Shown here: positions 32,346 through 43,483 of the stretch, piece by piece
Layout of the letters: the number at the start of each line of letters is the position of its first letter
Position numbering within the stretch: the first letter of the stretch is position 1
Source: Uloborus plumipes
Lineage: Eukaryota > Arthropoda > Arachnida > Araneae > Uloboridae
Assembly (NCBI GenBank): GCA_038373865.1
Contig: JAXGGA010002886.1
Span: 48,782 to 112,781 of the forward strand
DNA: 64,000 bases
Reading direction: 5' to 3'
The notes under the pieces: generated by a model
Seen by the model: only the letters and a program-made list of their open reading frames with translations
Told to the model about the DNA's origin: nothing
The model's database searches: none
Position numbers and translations under genes: made by a program

Positions 32346-34095
32346 TGGTTACGGTCGTTACAAAAAAAAGACATGTTTTTTTGAGTGCTATCAAACACTG
32401 CCACTTTTCTGTGAATCTATTGCACGTATGATCTTCTAGATTTTTATAAGAATTGCTCAATAAATATGGCATGATATCATACAAAGAACTTAGCTTTTTT
32501 GTTGAAAAATAAATTTTTATGAATTTTTTATTGCGGTTACGGTCGTTACAAAAGCGGTTACGGTCGTTACACGTCTGACTATTTTCAATATATATGTTGC
32601 TAAAAATGAGTAAACGGCTATTTTAATTCATTTTTCCGCCATATATAAAGTCAAATAATAGACATATGAGCAGAAAGGTTCTCCAGTTAGTTCATTTGAT
32701 AAGATATAATCTTCAATTGATTACTATAGACTTTGGAAGCTTTCAAATCCCTTGAGCTACGTTTTCCCATGAAACTTCACCAGAATACCCACACCTCCCA
32801 GTCTCTCTTCAGATATTTTAGCTCCACTAAATCCTCATAATCATCTGTGACTTGAGCTCTGTATTTCTTCAGTACTCTGCTTAGAAAAATTTCTACAAAT
32901 TCGCTTATTACGTAAATGGTATTGATTGTACCGGGCACCTTATTGCTTCAACTACACAAGTGTTCGTTTCATTAAACATTTTTAAAATACTCACACATTA
33001 AGATTTTTTTCTGCATAAATCATTTGCCCTCGTCCTCCCTTTATCGAGATATAAATTTTAAAGGCTTAAATTTAAGTGAAGCTCCAAATTTAAAGGCTTC
33101 TGGGGAAATAGAAGGCCGACTATTTCACCATCTGCATGTGATAGGACAGCTATCAGCAAAGCATGCGAAAAGATGTCTCCCATCATAACCTGAAACTCGC
33201 TAAATTTAGTGACTTTATTACAATTTCGGCAGACTTTAGGACTTTATAATTCGAAAACGAGGAGGTGAGGGCAAATAATTTATAAATCCAGCAAAATGTT
33301 TTACTACAATGTTTCAAATGCAAATAACTTAATTTTTTTTCATTATTTCACTTTTGTATGGTTTCCTGGTGAACATCAAATGACCCCTGAGTCAAATTTG
33401 TCTAAGAACTAACGTAAACGGTATTTATAGTAGGAAAGCTCCTTTATAGGAGCTTTTCCACGCTATAAGAGATGAATACCCCCAAAGTAACTTTCAGATG
33501 CATCAGTGGACTTATGTACCAAATTTGGCAAAGATCCGACGTGAACTGTGAATTTAGACCTAAAACATGTAACACCCGTAACCAACATAGCACAAAAACG
33601 AAAAGGTTTTTTGAAAAAAATATTAGTGCATGTTTTTAGAATAAATGAGTACACTAACAAACCTAAATGGCAAACTTCTACCTCAAATAGTTATTGTTAC
33701 AGAATAACAAATACTTGTTTTCGGTTACGGTCGTTACAAAGATTCTAGATAATTTTGCCTGCCTGTAATTAAAAACTAATACAACCTACAAAGAAATTGA
33801 TTGCTGGAAAAGGTCAAAGGGAGTGCTTACTAAAGCACTATAATTCGTTATCTTCCAAATTGAACCCGGTGTGGCCAGGGTCTAGGCTGGAAACTTGATA
33901 ATTTTTAACTGAAAAAATGGGTTAGAAAAACCGTAACTTTAGGACGTTGAAACCATGTTTACAGTAAAAACTAGGATATTTTACACTTTGAATTAGGAAA
34001 CTATGCTTTCTTGTGAATAAAATGACATATAACATGTTATTATTAAGTGAGTTTCATATTTTGATGTCTATGTCCTATTTCTCATGGATTGGCCC
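32346..34095. mobile_element. Partial word-repeat element (GGTTACGGTCGTTAC), right end only
   Basis: The 15-base word GGTTACGGTCGTTAC occurs at 32347, 32535, 32556 and 33723, and a variant in complement (TGTAACACCCGTAACC) at 33569. The right side ends with CATGGATTGGCCC (34095), whose complement GGGCCAATCC resembles the ends of elements A and B. No matching left end was found, so the left boundary given is only the first word. A MITE (33015-33283) lies inside. No coding capacity. Confidence 0.5.
33015..33283. mobile_element. MITE with ATAAATNATTTGCCCTC ends
   Basis: The left end ATAAATCATTTGCCCTC is mirrored by GAGGGCAAATAATTTAT on the right. The interior TTTCACCATCTGCATGTG and GAAACTCGCTAAAT are recognisably related to 46205-46300, which ends in the same GCAAATAATTTAT. 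It is 269 bp and non-coding. Confidence 0.6.
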
Positions 34096-34099
34096 GTGT

Positions 34100-34770
34100 T
34101 AAAAGCACATATTCAATCTGTTTAATTCAATTGATTCAAATAGGCTCAGGTATTAATTATTAAAACTACTTACGTCATTCTTTAAATTAAAGATAAACAT
34201 CGGCAAACTTCAAACAGCGAACGATAAATTAAGAACTGAATTATTTTAATTTTTGAGTTTACGGAGAATACTCGCTTGTTTTCAGAATATTCCGCCAAAC
34301 AATGGGGCCGTTTCCAAAATTTTAAAAGTATTTTTTTCTGAAAGAGCATGTTTCCAAACAGGAATTAGCCATGTTTTAAATAATTTGACTGTTAAATATT
34401 TTTTAAAACTTATTTTATTTGGTGCACAGATTCAATTTCATTTTTCACGCTTCTGCACATAACGTCGAAACTGCCGACCTTGACGACTCTTGACACCAAA
34501 TCTTTCTGACACCAAATCTTTTTTCACAGTTCTAATGTAAACAAAGCAAAAAGTGCTAGTTTTTTTTATTATTATTTATTTATTTTTATTTTATTTTTTT
34601 TTTACGACGGAGGGTTCTGACAAACGGACTCCTTTTTAAAAAGCAAAACAATACGTTGTAGCAAAATACGGAACAGTAGAAATCTTTGTTAGACATACCT
34701 TATTCGTTTTATTCTGGAATGTGTAACGTTGAATTTTGCTAAAAAAAGGAATCGACCATCTCCACGCTAA
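34100..34770. other. No recognisable gene
   Basis: AT-rich, with T-rich simple sequence at 34560-34603. A 69-codon frame at 34253-34462 has no recognisable content. Confidence 0.4.
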
Positions 34771-34772
34771 CT

Positions 34773-35020
34773 CTGTACCTCAGAATCAGAACGACGTAAG
34801 TCCAAAAATGGCGATTTTCACTTAATTAGTGAATTGAATATAGAATCTTATTCCGCATCGACCCATGAGAACGGTATTCTATAAAACAAATTCCTTCACA
34901 ATTATTTAGCAGCATTAAAAGAGCGCGAGTCCCATCCTTTGCATACATCCGACAATCTTTTTTTCCTTTTCCTGAAAAGTTACAAAAATAGACTTACGTT
35001 AGTCTGGTTCTGAGGTACAG
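34773..35020. mobile_element. CTGTACCTCAGAA MITE, copy 1 of 2
   Basis: Inverted ends CTGTACCTCAGAATCAGAAC and GTCTGGTTCTGAGGTACAG, with ACGTAAGTCC just inside each end. A second, shorter member is at 40701-40854. No coding capacity. Confidence 0.75.
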
Positions 35021-35519
35021 AACTTTCGATAGATTGTCAAAGATTCTTTAATAAAGAAATTAATTTTAATTTGTTCTCTTAAACGAAATGGAACGACACG
35101 AATTAGCACAAGCGACAAGGTCAGCAAGGTTGACAGTTAAATACTCCGCTCACCAAAATGCTCGCATTTGACGCGCTTGTGTGGACTTGCGACGCCATTG
35201 AGGCCACACCTTGTTTTTGAAAGGACATTTCAAAAAAGTAATTAAAAATAAACTGTTGAGAAAATAAAAGTACCTGCTGGCCCCATATCATTTTTTGCTC
35301 ACTTTATCGATTTCACTGACTAAAAGAAGTATTTTTGAATGAAGGAAACTCCCCCATTACCACATTTAAACCAAGTAACAAATATGAAAGAGTAAAAGGA
35401 AAATTTGTGTAAAATTATAACTTTTAAAAAGAAAGTAAGCACTTGGATGCAATTCTTGATTGCGAAAGCTTTTAATTCGTCAAAACCGAATTAAAATTAA
35501 ATTTTACCAACAATTTTTT
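35021..35519. other. No recognisable gene
   Basis: AT-rich spacer between a MITE and the 147-bp repeat family. Nothing recognised. Confidence 0.4.
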
Positions 35520-37107
35520 TCTCAATTAATTTTGTACTAGTCTGCGTCTGGTTCCATGGAACCGAAATTCTCCTACTTTTTTCATTTTATTCCTCCTTAG
35601 CTTCCTTTTTAGCCTACTTTCCCGTTAAAAATAAAAGAAAGACGAAAAAAATATTAAAAGTAGCTAAAAGCATCTAAAAATATCGCCAAGTCCAAAAAAT
35701 ATCGCCAAGTTAAAAAAATAAAAAGGTAAAATGACTATCGAAAAATTAAAAATTTGAAAGTAGGGTATTGAGATGGGGAATTTGTGCGTCGGTCGGTCGG
35801 TCGGTCGGTCTGTCGGTCGGTCTGTCTGTCCCCCCCTAATAACTTTTGAATGAACATTCCGATTTGGACAAACTTTTTTTTGTTGGAAAGATCTCGGCGA
35901 GTACAGCTCATTCCCATATTTGATTTTTTGATTTGAACAATTTTTGGTTCAACTTTGAGCCGTTCAAAAAACCGGTCCCGCGATACTAACTTTTTAATGA
36001 ACAGTCCGATTTGAACAAACTTTTTTTTGTTGGAAAGAACTTTTCAAGGGTACTTCATTCCCGTATTTACATTTCCGATTTGAACAATTTTTCGTTCAAC
36101 ATTGAACCGCTCAATCAAGCTGTCACCCCTAATAACTTTTGAATGAACAGTCCGATTTAAACAAACTTTTTTTTGTTTGAAGCATCTCGGCAAGGATACT
36201 TTATTACCGTATTTAAATTTTCAATTTGAACACTTTTGGTTCAACATTGAACCGTTTAAGCAACCTTTCTCCACCTAATAACTTTTGAGTGAACCGTCCG
36301 AATGGAATAAATTTTTTTTTGTTCGAAAGATCTCAGCGAGTGCAGCTCATTCCCATATTTGATTTTTCGATTTGGACAATTTTTGGTTCAACTTTGAACC
36401 GTTCAAACAACCGGTCCCGCGATGCTAACTTTTGAGTGAACAATCCGATTTGAACAAACCTTTTTTTTTGTTCGAAAGATCTTTTCAAGGATACTTCATT
36501 CCCGTATCTACATTTTCGATTTGAACAATTTTTCGTTCAACATTGAACCGCTCAATCAAGCTGTCACCCCTAATATCTTTTGAGTGAACAGTCCGATTTA
36601 AATAAACTTTTTTTTGTTCGAAGGATCTCAGCAAGGATACTTCATTACCGTATTTAAATTTTCAATTTGAACACTTTTTCGTTCAACATTGAACCGTTTA
36701 AGCAACCTTTCCCCACCTAATAACTTTTGAGTGAACCGTCCGAATGGAATTAACTTTTTTTTGTTTGAAAGATCTCGGAGAGGCTTTCCCATACATTCCC
36801 ATATTTCGCTTTTTGATTTGAACCATTCTTCGTTCAATATTGAACCGTTCAGAAAAAAAATTAACATTAGCGTCTACGGGGAATTTAAGTTGAATGTTGA
36901 TCCTGAACTTAAAGACGGATTTCCTTCAAACTAACTTTGTAAGAAAATGGTTTTGATAAATAATGTTTGTAACGTACTTTTCTGAGTAATCTTCTGTGAG
37001 GACTCTGATTCCGACTCCGACTCCGCAAACATGGCGGAAATGCAGGCTCAGAAAAAAAATTACTGACTGTGCAGACGATTTTTTGTTTATTTATTCATTT
37101 GTTTTAT

Positions 37108-37138
<31 letters not shown>

Positions 37139-37665
37139 TTTTTTTGGCAGACGATGTTTTTTTTTGTAACAAAAATTTTTCATTCACGAGAACATTTTAT
37201 TCTTTATTTATATTTAACAACTGGCAACAGATTAAAAGTGAAATTCGAGACATTTTATTAACGGACGAGTTTTTTTTTTTTTTTTTTTTTTTTCTTTCTT
37301 TGATAAAATGTATTTTGATGCTCTTTGTACTTTTATTTATTTATTTATTTATTTTATTATTATTATTATTATTATTTTTTTTTTTTTGAAAACGATGGAG
37401 GATTTTTTCTACGGAGGAACTGTAACAGTTACACTCTTTAAAAGGTGCGACAAAACTTTATTTATTCGTTAATTGCTTTTTACGTGTCTATTTCATCTGA
37501 TGAAAGGGGTATATTTTGCTTTTCGAAATCAGCTCTAAGTGCTAAAAAGGTACGTTTGACATAATTTTAAGTCTCAGATAATCAAGAGAATAATGATCAG
37601 ATGCGAGAATGCCGATGTCGATGTACGGGAAAGTAGGCTCGTTTAGTTCTTGACAGAACTTCTTG
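35520..37665 (+). repeat. 147-bp-unit repeat family, copy 2 (fullest copy)
   Basis: A head region (about 35520-35790, also found at 44700-44925) leads into a GGTC/GTCT microsatellite (35789-35830). Seven tandem units of about 147 bp follow, then the same tail as at 10860-11764: CTACGGGGAATTTAAGTTG, TCCGACTCCGCAAACATGG, T-rich and TTATTA-rich tracts, CGATGTACGGGAAAGTAGG. It ends in the hairpin AGTTC-TTGACA-GAACT and CTTGTT. No protein is encoded. The terminal hairpin and the microsatellite head make a Helitron-like origin possible, but the end is not the canonical CTRR. Confidence 0.7.
35826..36860 (+). repeat. 147-bp tandem units with three-unit higher-order periodicity
   Basis: AACTTTTGAATGAAC-type landmarks fall at about 35841, 35988, 36134, 36280, 36427, 36574 and 36722. 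Units 1 and 4 share ATTCCCATATTTGATTTTT and CCGGTCCCGCGAT. Units 2 and 5 share ATTCCCGTATCTACATTT-like text and CTCAATCAAGCTGTCACCCC. Units 3 and 6 share ATTACCGTATTTAAATTTTC and AAGCAACCTT. The array is therefore A-B-C-A-B-C plus a seventh, different unit, a higher-order period of about 439 bp. Confidence 0.85.
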
Positions 37666-37679
37666 TTTTCTTTTAAGTT

Positions 37680-37985
37680 AGCAAGGCTCTGACTTGGGGT
37701 ATTCCAAGTTTCTTTCTTTGTCGGCCTAAACGACTCGCTCAGGTATCAAAAACCACCCACGTAACCCCGGAGAGTTCCAATTATCGGAAACTAAACAAAT
37801 ATCGGGGGAGTTCTACGCTCCTCGTCCTTTTGACTCCCGCTTCCCTTTGAAGCGTCGGGTCGGAAACGCCGACTTAATTGCCGACTTTTGCCCTTGGACC
37901 TGCAGAGCATGCGATATTAATTAGCGAGTGTCGAGGGATTGAAAATGCGATTGATTTGTTGAGAGGCTTCTATCGGCAGCCACAC
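37680..37985. other. GC-richer unique segment
   Basis: About 300 bases are distinctly richer in G and C than the surroundings and do not resemble the repeats in the window. No long frame or splice-flanked exon is apparent. It contains TTAATTAG (homeodomain-type core). It could be single-copy regulatory sequence, but nothing more can be supported. Confidence 0.3.
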
Positions 37986-37986
37986 G

Positions 37987-39050
37987 ACCATCTCACTCAG
38001 CTTTCACGGATCCGTACACTGCCCACTTGATTCTTATGTTTGGGATCTACTGCTGTTTCAGACATCTAGCTTAACTCTGTGACTGCTTTCTTTTTTTTTT
38101 TTTTCAAGATGTTCCATACGTTTTATGCATAAAAAGAAAATTGAAATACAGTGAACTCTCACTTATGCGCCGGCCCAAGGGACCAACAGAAAAAGGCACA
38201 TAAGTGAGAGAGACGTATAAGTGAACAAGCTTATTTAAAGGACTAAAACGCAACATAGGCTCTAATGAGAGAATGAATAAGAATGTTTCTATAGAAAAAG
38301 GACATATTTCTGCGGTTTAGCAATTACTGTAACGTAACTACACTGATAATTTAACTACAAAATGTTCAGTTTAAAACGATTTCCCCTTCAAATTCTAGTT
38401 CATGCGGGAAAAAATGCCTTCCGTGAGCAATAAAGGCGAAAGATTAAAGTGGAAAGTGGAGAAAAATGCTTATTTTTTAAAGAAAATAAATTATATTTTT
38501 GACATTTTACAGAAAATTCGGCGCATAAGTGAAATATTTATCCTTCGAGCGACGTATAAACGGATGATAATATCATTATTTTGCTATGGAATGTGTTGGG
38601 ACAATTAAAAATCGTCGTATAAGTGAAAAAGGCGCACAAATGAGGCGGTGTATAAGTGAGAGTTCACTGTATATGTTCTAAATTTACATGAATTACGTTA
38701 GAAATTACGGCTAATATGACAAATACGACAGCAAAGGTTAGAGGAAAAGTTAACCTTTGCACTATTTGCACTATATTTATATCTCACTCAGCTTTCACGG
38801 CTCCCCACACTGACCACTTGATTCTTATGTTTTGCTACCTACTGCTATTTCAGACATCTAGCTTAATTCTCCGACAGCTCTTTCTTTTTTAAAAATGTCC
38901 CATACGCTTTATGCATGAAAAGAAAATTGAAATATATGTTCTAAATAAACTTAAATTACGTTGGAAATTAAGGCTTATATGATGAATACTACAGCAAGGT
39001 TAGAAGAAAAGTTCACCTTTGCACTCTTTGCACTGAATTTATCCTCTTCC
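37987..39050 (+). repeat. Tandem duplication of a roughly 270-bp unit
   Basis: Unit 1 (37987-38148 plus 38670-38777) and unit 2 (38778-39050) share CTCACTCAGCTTTCACGG, CACTTGATTCTTATGTTT, TTTCAGACATCTAGCTTAA, then AAAGAAAATTGAAATA, ATATGTTCTAAAT and CACCTTTGCACT-like endings. Unit 1 is split by a pogo-like element; unit 2 keeps the uninterrupted sequence. Confidence 0.85.
38149..38669. mobile_element. Non-autonomous pogo/Tigger-like element with visible empty site
   Basis: The ends are CAGTGAACTCTCACTTATGC and the complement of TATAAGTGAGAGTTCACTG, flanked by TA (38147-38148 and 38670-38671). The paralogous unit at 38778-39050 reads GAAATATATGTTC without interruption, which is exactly the pre-insertion sequence with a single TA. 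It is 521 bp. Internal words such as CATAAGTGA and TATAAGTGA recur in both orientations. No transposase; the 68-codon frame at 38402 is incidental. Confidence 0.9.
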
Positions 39051-40137
39051 CTATCTTTTTAAAATCCGATGCAGCAAGAAATGGGATATAAGTTTGACGT
39101 GCCTTTGTATCTGCATGTGTGTATCTATGTATATGTCTGTGGCACTGTTTATCCTAAAGAAATGGACGGGTTTACGTCAAAAGAGAATGCATTTCGATCC
39201 CTTCAACCCCTAGGACTGATTGTCGCCAACATGCAATGTGAACTGGCGTGATTCTACAAATGTGGGAAAGTTTATATCACACTAATTTTTTTTGTTTAAT
39301 ATCTCAATAAAAACTTAGTTCTGACTATTTCTGTACTGTTTTGGAACTAAACCTACAATATTACCCATTGTCTTTTTTTTTTTTTTTTTCATTTAAAATA
39401 AAAATTTCATTAAAATACCCTACTTCTATTACTCTAAACTTCTGCAAAATCCAGACAAAACTGGAGATTCCCGCTTCGTTTTTTTATGACAATGAATTAT
39501 ATATGTCTTCAGAATCTTTAGCATTAAAAAAACATCAAAACGGTGAAATAATATTACCTCCAAAAACGAGTACAAACATTGTTCCAAGAATTGTCTGTCA
39601 TCCAAGAAATTAAACGTTTTTTCTCTCAGAATATTTGTTTCAAAAAGTGACAGCGCTGATGGAAAAAAAAGCCCATTTCAGTTTATTAAATTAAATACGA
39701 GTTGCATTTTAACGTTCAACACGCATTTCCTCCTCATTGATATAACTTCTAGAAAACCAGTAAAATATAAATATAATTTAGTTTTGATAATATACAGTAG
39801 TAAACTTTACAATTCTTGACAGAAGTTAAGCCTAAAGCGCTTCTAAAATAACTTCCTGAGATAAATTTACATACTGTTTTCTCATTGGTCTGCCTTTTAT
39901 CGTACGTCATTGGTATGGATTTTATTGAAAAATGCAAATTACTCAAAGCTCTTGTATCCCGATCAAAACAGACATTCGAGCTCAGAAAAATTCACACAGA
40001 TCTGAAAAATGGGACAGATCTTAAGTACATCTTTATAAATGAAGTGTCTAAAATAACCCCATAAATCCCAGTGGAATTAATAACTTTTTGCAAGCACTGT
40101 AAAAAAATGTTCGGTTATGATTCTTAACGGGTGTAAC
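39051..40137. other. No recognisable gene
   Basis: AT-rich. Short frames at 39069-39251 and 39341-39613 lack recognisable motifs; a T run lies at 39371-39389. Confidence 0.4.
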
Positions 40138-40421
40138 CAGTGGCGTACGCAGATAACTCATTTCAATGGGGACTGGGTCAAGATTATTTGAGAGTGGAGG
40201 GGAAGCACCTCATGAAATGTAGCTAAGAAAAGTAAATGTCTCGAATTTCTGCTTCAATGCCTATTTAAGTCAAAAAAAATACATCATAAAAAAACTGTTT
40301 TGGCATTAAAATTATTGGTAAGTAAGCGTTCTGATGGACACAGAGAATGGTAATTTAAAAAAGAAATCTTCAAATTTCTTCATTGAAAGAGGTGTTTCTG
40401 AAATACTTGTTTGTAATATCT

Positions 40422-40693
40422 CGGACTCGTGTCCGAAAGGACCCGGGTTCGATCCCAGCCGATCAAAGATCCACTGTCTTGATTAATGGTGATTGGGAGG
40501 CGTTAAAAATGTCGTGGTTACAAAGTCCTCCAAGTGAAACGATACCTCTGGGGGTGCTAGGGCCTATGGTTTGCTCGACCCTAGGTTCTGGCTCAAAATT
40601 AAGAACAGAGCGCTCTTCAGGGCCCTATCCCGGTTAAACCACTAAGCTGGTAGGTACGGGGGACCCTGGAGGGTGAAATGAAATGAAATGAAA
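40422..40693 (+). mobile_element. tRNA-derived SINE (5'-truncated)
   Basis: The B box GGTTCGATCC lies in CCCGGGTTCGATCCCAGCC near 40442-40460, preceded by GTGTCCGAAAGGAC, an anticodon-arm-like stem. A roughly 200-bp non-tRNA body follows and it ends in a GAAAT tandem tail. A perfect 14-bp duplication, TGTTTGTAATATCT, flanks it (40408-40421 and 40694-40707), proving insertion by target-primed reverse transcription. The start falls inside the tRNA head, so it is 5'-truncated and the A box is missing. The open frame across it is not a gene. Confidence 0.85.
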
Positions 40694-40700
40694 TGTTTGT

Positions 40701-40854
40701 AATATCTGTACCTCAGAACCAGACTAACGTAAGTCCATTTTCGTCATTTTTAAGTAGAGGGGAAGGACGATGTATTCGACAATCGTTTTTCCCCTCTACC
40801 GAAAAATGACGAAAATGGACTTACGTTAGTCTGGTTCTGAGGTACAGATATTTT
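40701..40854. mobile_element. CTGTACCTCAGAA MITE, copy 2 of 2 (near-palindrome)
   Basis: A 154-bp near-palindrome starts AATATCTGTACCTCAGAACC, and its mirrored right half ends GGTACAGATATT. It shares ends and ACTAACGTAAGTCC with the element at 34773-35020. Its first bases overlap the duplicated target of the adjacent SINE. Confidence 0.8.
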
Positions 40855-41236
40855 GGCTAATTTTCTCTCTAATAACGTTAATTTTGCTGTCTATTTTACT
40901 ATTGTTCCCAATACCAGGTTTCAATTCAATTTGCTGAAATTTATTTCACAGAATTAGATGACTGAAAAACATTAATCGTTATTTCTAAAGCATAGATTTG
41001 CAATAAAAATGAACAAAATGGAATAATAAGATAATCATAAACATGACACACAGAAAAATAGACATGTCAAAACAAAAAAATCTTCCCATACTTAATTACC
41101 TGCTCTGAAAGCTTTTCTCATTTTGGAACTTCAAAAAAAAAAAAAGGAAATTTAGAAAAAAAAACATTAAAAATTTGTTCTGAAAATTTCGGAAGGGGCT
41201 GCAGCCATATCAGCCCACCCCCTGAGTACGCCACTG

Positions 41237-41892
41237 GCGTGTAACGTTACACAACTTCGGGAGTAAGTCCTGCCGATTTTAAAATTGTATTAAGACAATA
41301 TTGTTCAGATGCTAGAATGTTTTACTATGTACTCAAGGTTGTATTCATTTTTCAGTTTTATGCTAATTTTTCCGATTTTTCAAACTTTTTTCCCTATTTT
41401 GACCTTAGATCTTGCACACAGCAACGGATTCATAAGTTAAGAGACCTGTCGCAATGCATTGTTGGGGTCTGCTTACCTGTTACTGCACTATCTGTATAAA
41501 TAAAAGGCTTAGTCGTGGCACAACATGAGTCTTCATTTGTTTCTTTCCGTTGTTAACGATCAGCGTACTTCAAGCTATTAGCTTACTTCAAGCGTTTACG
41601 TATCCGTCGTCATTCGACAGTTTCGTTGTCAACGTTATTTGCTTACTCGCTTTTAGCGTTTCATGTTCACATATTTTATTAGGATAAAACACTTATAACG
41701 CTTATATGTGGTGGAAAATGAGCCTTTTATTGTTTCTTTCCATGAGATAAGAACAGTTTATTTACAAATCTCGATCAGACGTCTAGGCAACATCGTCACT
41801 TTCGATGAACCTTAATTTATTTCTTTCCGTTAGAAACGATCAGCTTATTTTCGATCGCTTTTTATGTTATGCTTCATAATCGTAATTCAATT
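41237..41892. repeat. AT-rich spacer with loose TTTCTTTCCGTT repeats
   Basis: Three diverged copies of CATGAGTCTTCATTTGTTTC-like sequence followed by TTTCCGTT and AACGATCAGC (near 41526, 41720 and 41805), mixed with AGCTTACTTCAAGCG words. It is old repeat material; no gene seen. Confidence 0.4.
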
Positions 41893-42623
41893 GGTAGTTT
41901 GAAGAAGGGAACGAAGACCAAAATTTCAAAAATGGGTTTTTTCGTGACTGTTTTCCTACTGTGGATACACGTGTTAGATAGAAGAAAAGAACAAAAACCA
42001 ACTTCCGACATTGATTGACGCAGCATTTTAATCTATGGGAGTTGGAAGAAAGGAACTAGTCCGGTCTTAGTTCCCTTCTTCCAACTAATTACGCAAACCT
42101 ATGGCTAGGGAGCAGCACTGTTGCCGTGAATCTTTATCACTCGGTTGTATAACAAATTCTATCATAACCTACCTATTTTGTTTTGATAAAAAATTCAGTT
42201 TTGAAATTTCTTAGTGAAAGTTCTCGTGTCATCCAGCAGTTCTAACTTTGAGTTTGATAGTAATTCTGATTTTTTGATAATTTTGTTGTCCTAATCACTT
42301 TTTTATTTTAATTTTGTTACAATAATCTATCATTAAACAAGGATTTTTTCAAACAAGCATCATACCTGTAAGCTGTTTTACTTGAAAATCCCTATACCAT
42401 CGCATTAGTTTGAAGAAGGGAACAAATCCAACGACTTTGATGACCAGTAAGTCCTTAGATACAATAGATAACTCAAAATGTAAAATGCATCCAGTTACTT
42501 TAAAGGTAAATAATGCTACAAATGAAGCAGAAAAAAATAAAAAAATAATTCAGTATTTTAGAAGGTTTTTTTCGATTTCCCAAAAAACTACTTTTTGGAT
42601 TTGTTCCCTTCTTCGAACTGCCG
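41893..42623. mobile_element. Element with a 16-base word at its ends and inside (GTTTGAAGAAGGGAAC)
   Basis: The left end GGTAGTTTGAAGAAGGGAAC and the right end GTTCCCTTCTTCGAACTGCC are inverted repeats. ATTCAATT occurs at 41885-41892 and 42624-42631, a probable 7-8 bp target duplication. Inside are further copies of the same word: GTTGGAAGAAAGGAAC (about 42042) followed at once by its complement GTTCCCTTCTTCCAAC (about 42065), GTTTGAAGAAGGGAAC (42408), and a weaker GATAGAAGAAAAGAAC (about 41971). The superfamily is not assigned. No transposase. Confidence 0.65.
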
Positions 42624-42729
42624 ATTCAATTGTCCTCTTCAAATGCATGAAAATCAAAAGTGTTTCTTTTAATATTCATATTGGAAAAAAATGCACTTTT
42701 TTTTAATACAAATAAAGCTAGACAAATAT

Positions 42730-42862
42730 TGTTGTGACAGGTGAGAGAGCGTAGCGAGCTCGGATTGCGAAGCAATCCGAAGGAACTACGGAAGCAGTTA
42801 CGGAGGTTGGAGAGTGAAAGTGAGCAGGGGGCGATAGCCCCCTAGTATAAAGCAATTGTAGT
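42730..42862 (+). other. GC-rich double-hairpin island
   Basis: In AT-rich surroundings lie GAGAGCGTAGCGAGCTC, GGATTGCGAAGCAATCC (7-bp stem) and GGGGGCGATAGCCCCC (6-bp stem) followed by CTAGT. The last hairpin followed by CTAG-T resembles a Helitron 3' terminus, but no matching 5' end was found. Confidence 0.45.
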
Positions 42863-43197
42863 GCTTTTTTTTTTCTTTTGAGCTCTTGTGTTCGTTGGGG
42901 CCCCTCGCAGTTGGTAAATCCATCACTGATTGCCAAAAAATTTTAGTTCAATTGGGATCAATGGGAACTTTTGATATTTATTCAATAATGCGATGTATTT
43001 ACGGTACCAATTTTTGTGCAATTACAACTCAATGCCAATGTTTATAGCCATACTTTTTTTTTAATTTTTTTCATCTTTGACCTTGCATAAAGTTTTTATT
43101 TCCATTGGGATTAACGGTGACTTTGGTCAATTAATTAATAACGATGTATTTAAAGTGTGTACGAATTTTTCCAAAATTTTGCGGTTTCTTTTTTTTT

Positions 43198-43230
<33 letters not shown>

Positions 43231-43385
43231 TTTATTTTGTCAGAACAATTGGATTAAACTCTTTTGACATCATATTTTCATAACGTAACGTTTGAAGTAC
43301 TTTCTTAATTTTTTTCCAATTCTTTTAAGTCAACTTTATTTTTTAAAACAAACGTATCGCTAACTTCTTCAAACTACCTTTATAT

Positions 43386-43483
<98 letters not shown>

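Larger units (their letters stand above)
40138..41236. mobile_element. hAT-like non-autonomous element
   Basis: Inverted ends CAGTGGCGTACGCAG and GAGTACGCCACTG enclose 1.1 kb. CAGTGGCGTA ends are common for hAT non-autonomous elements. GTGTAAC is found next to both ends but offset by two bases, so an exact 8-bp duplication is not shown. It contains a nested SINE (40422-40693) and a palindromic MITE (40701-40854). No transposase. Confidence 0.6.

Noticed and set aside
40383..40637. 84-codon plus-strand open frame
   Set aside because: It lies largely across the tRNA-derived SINE and its target duplication; the peptide is a by-product.
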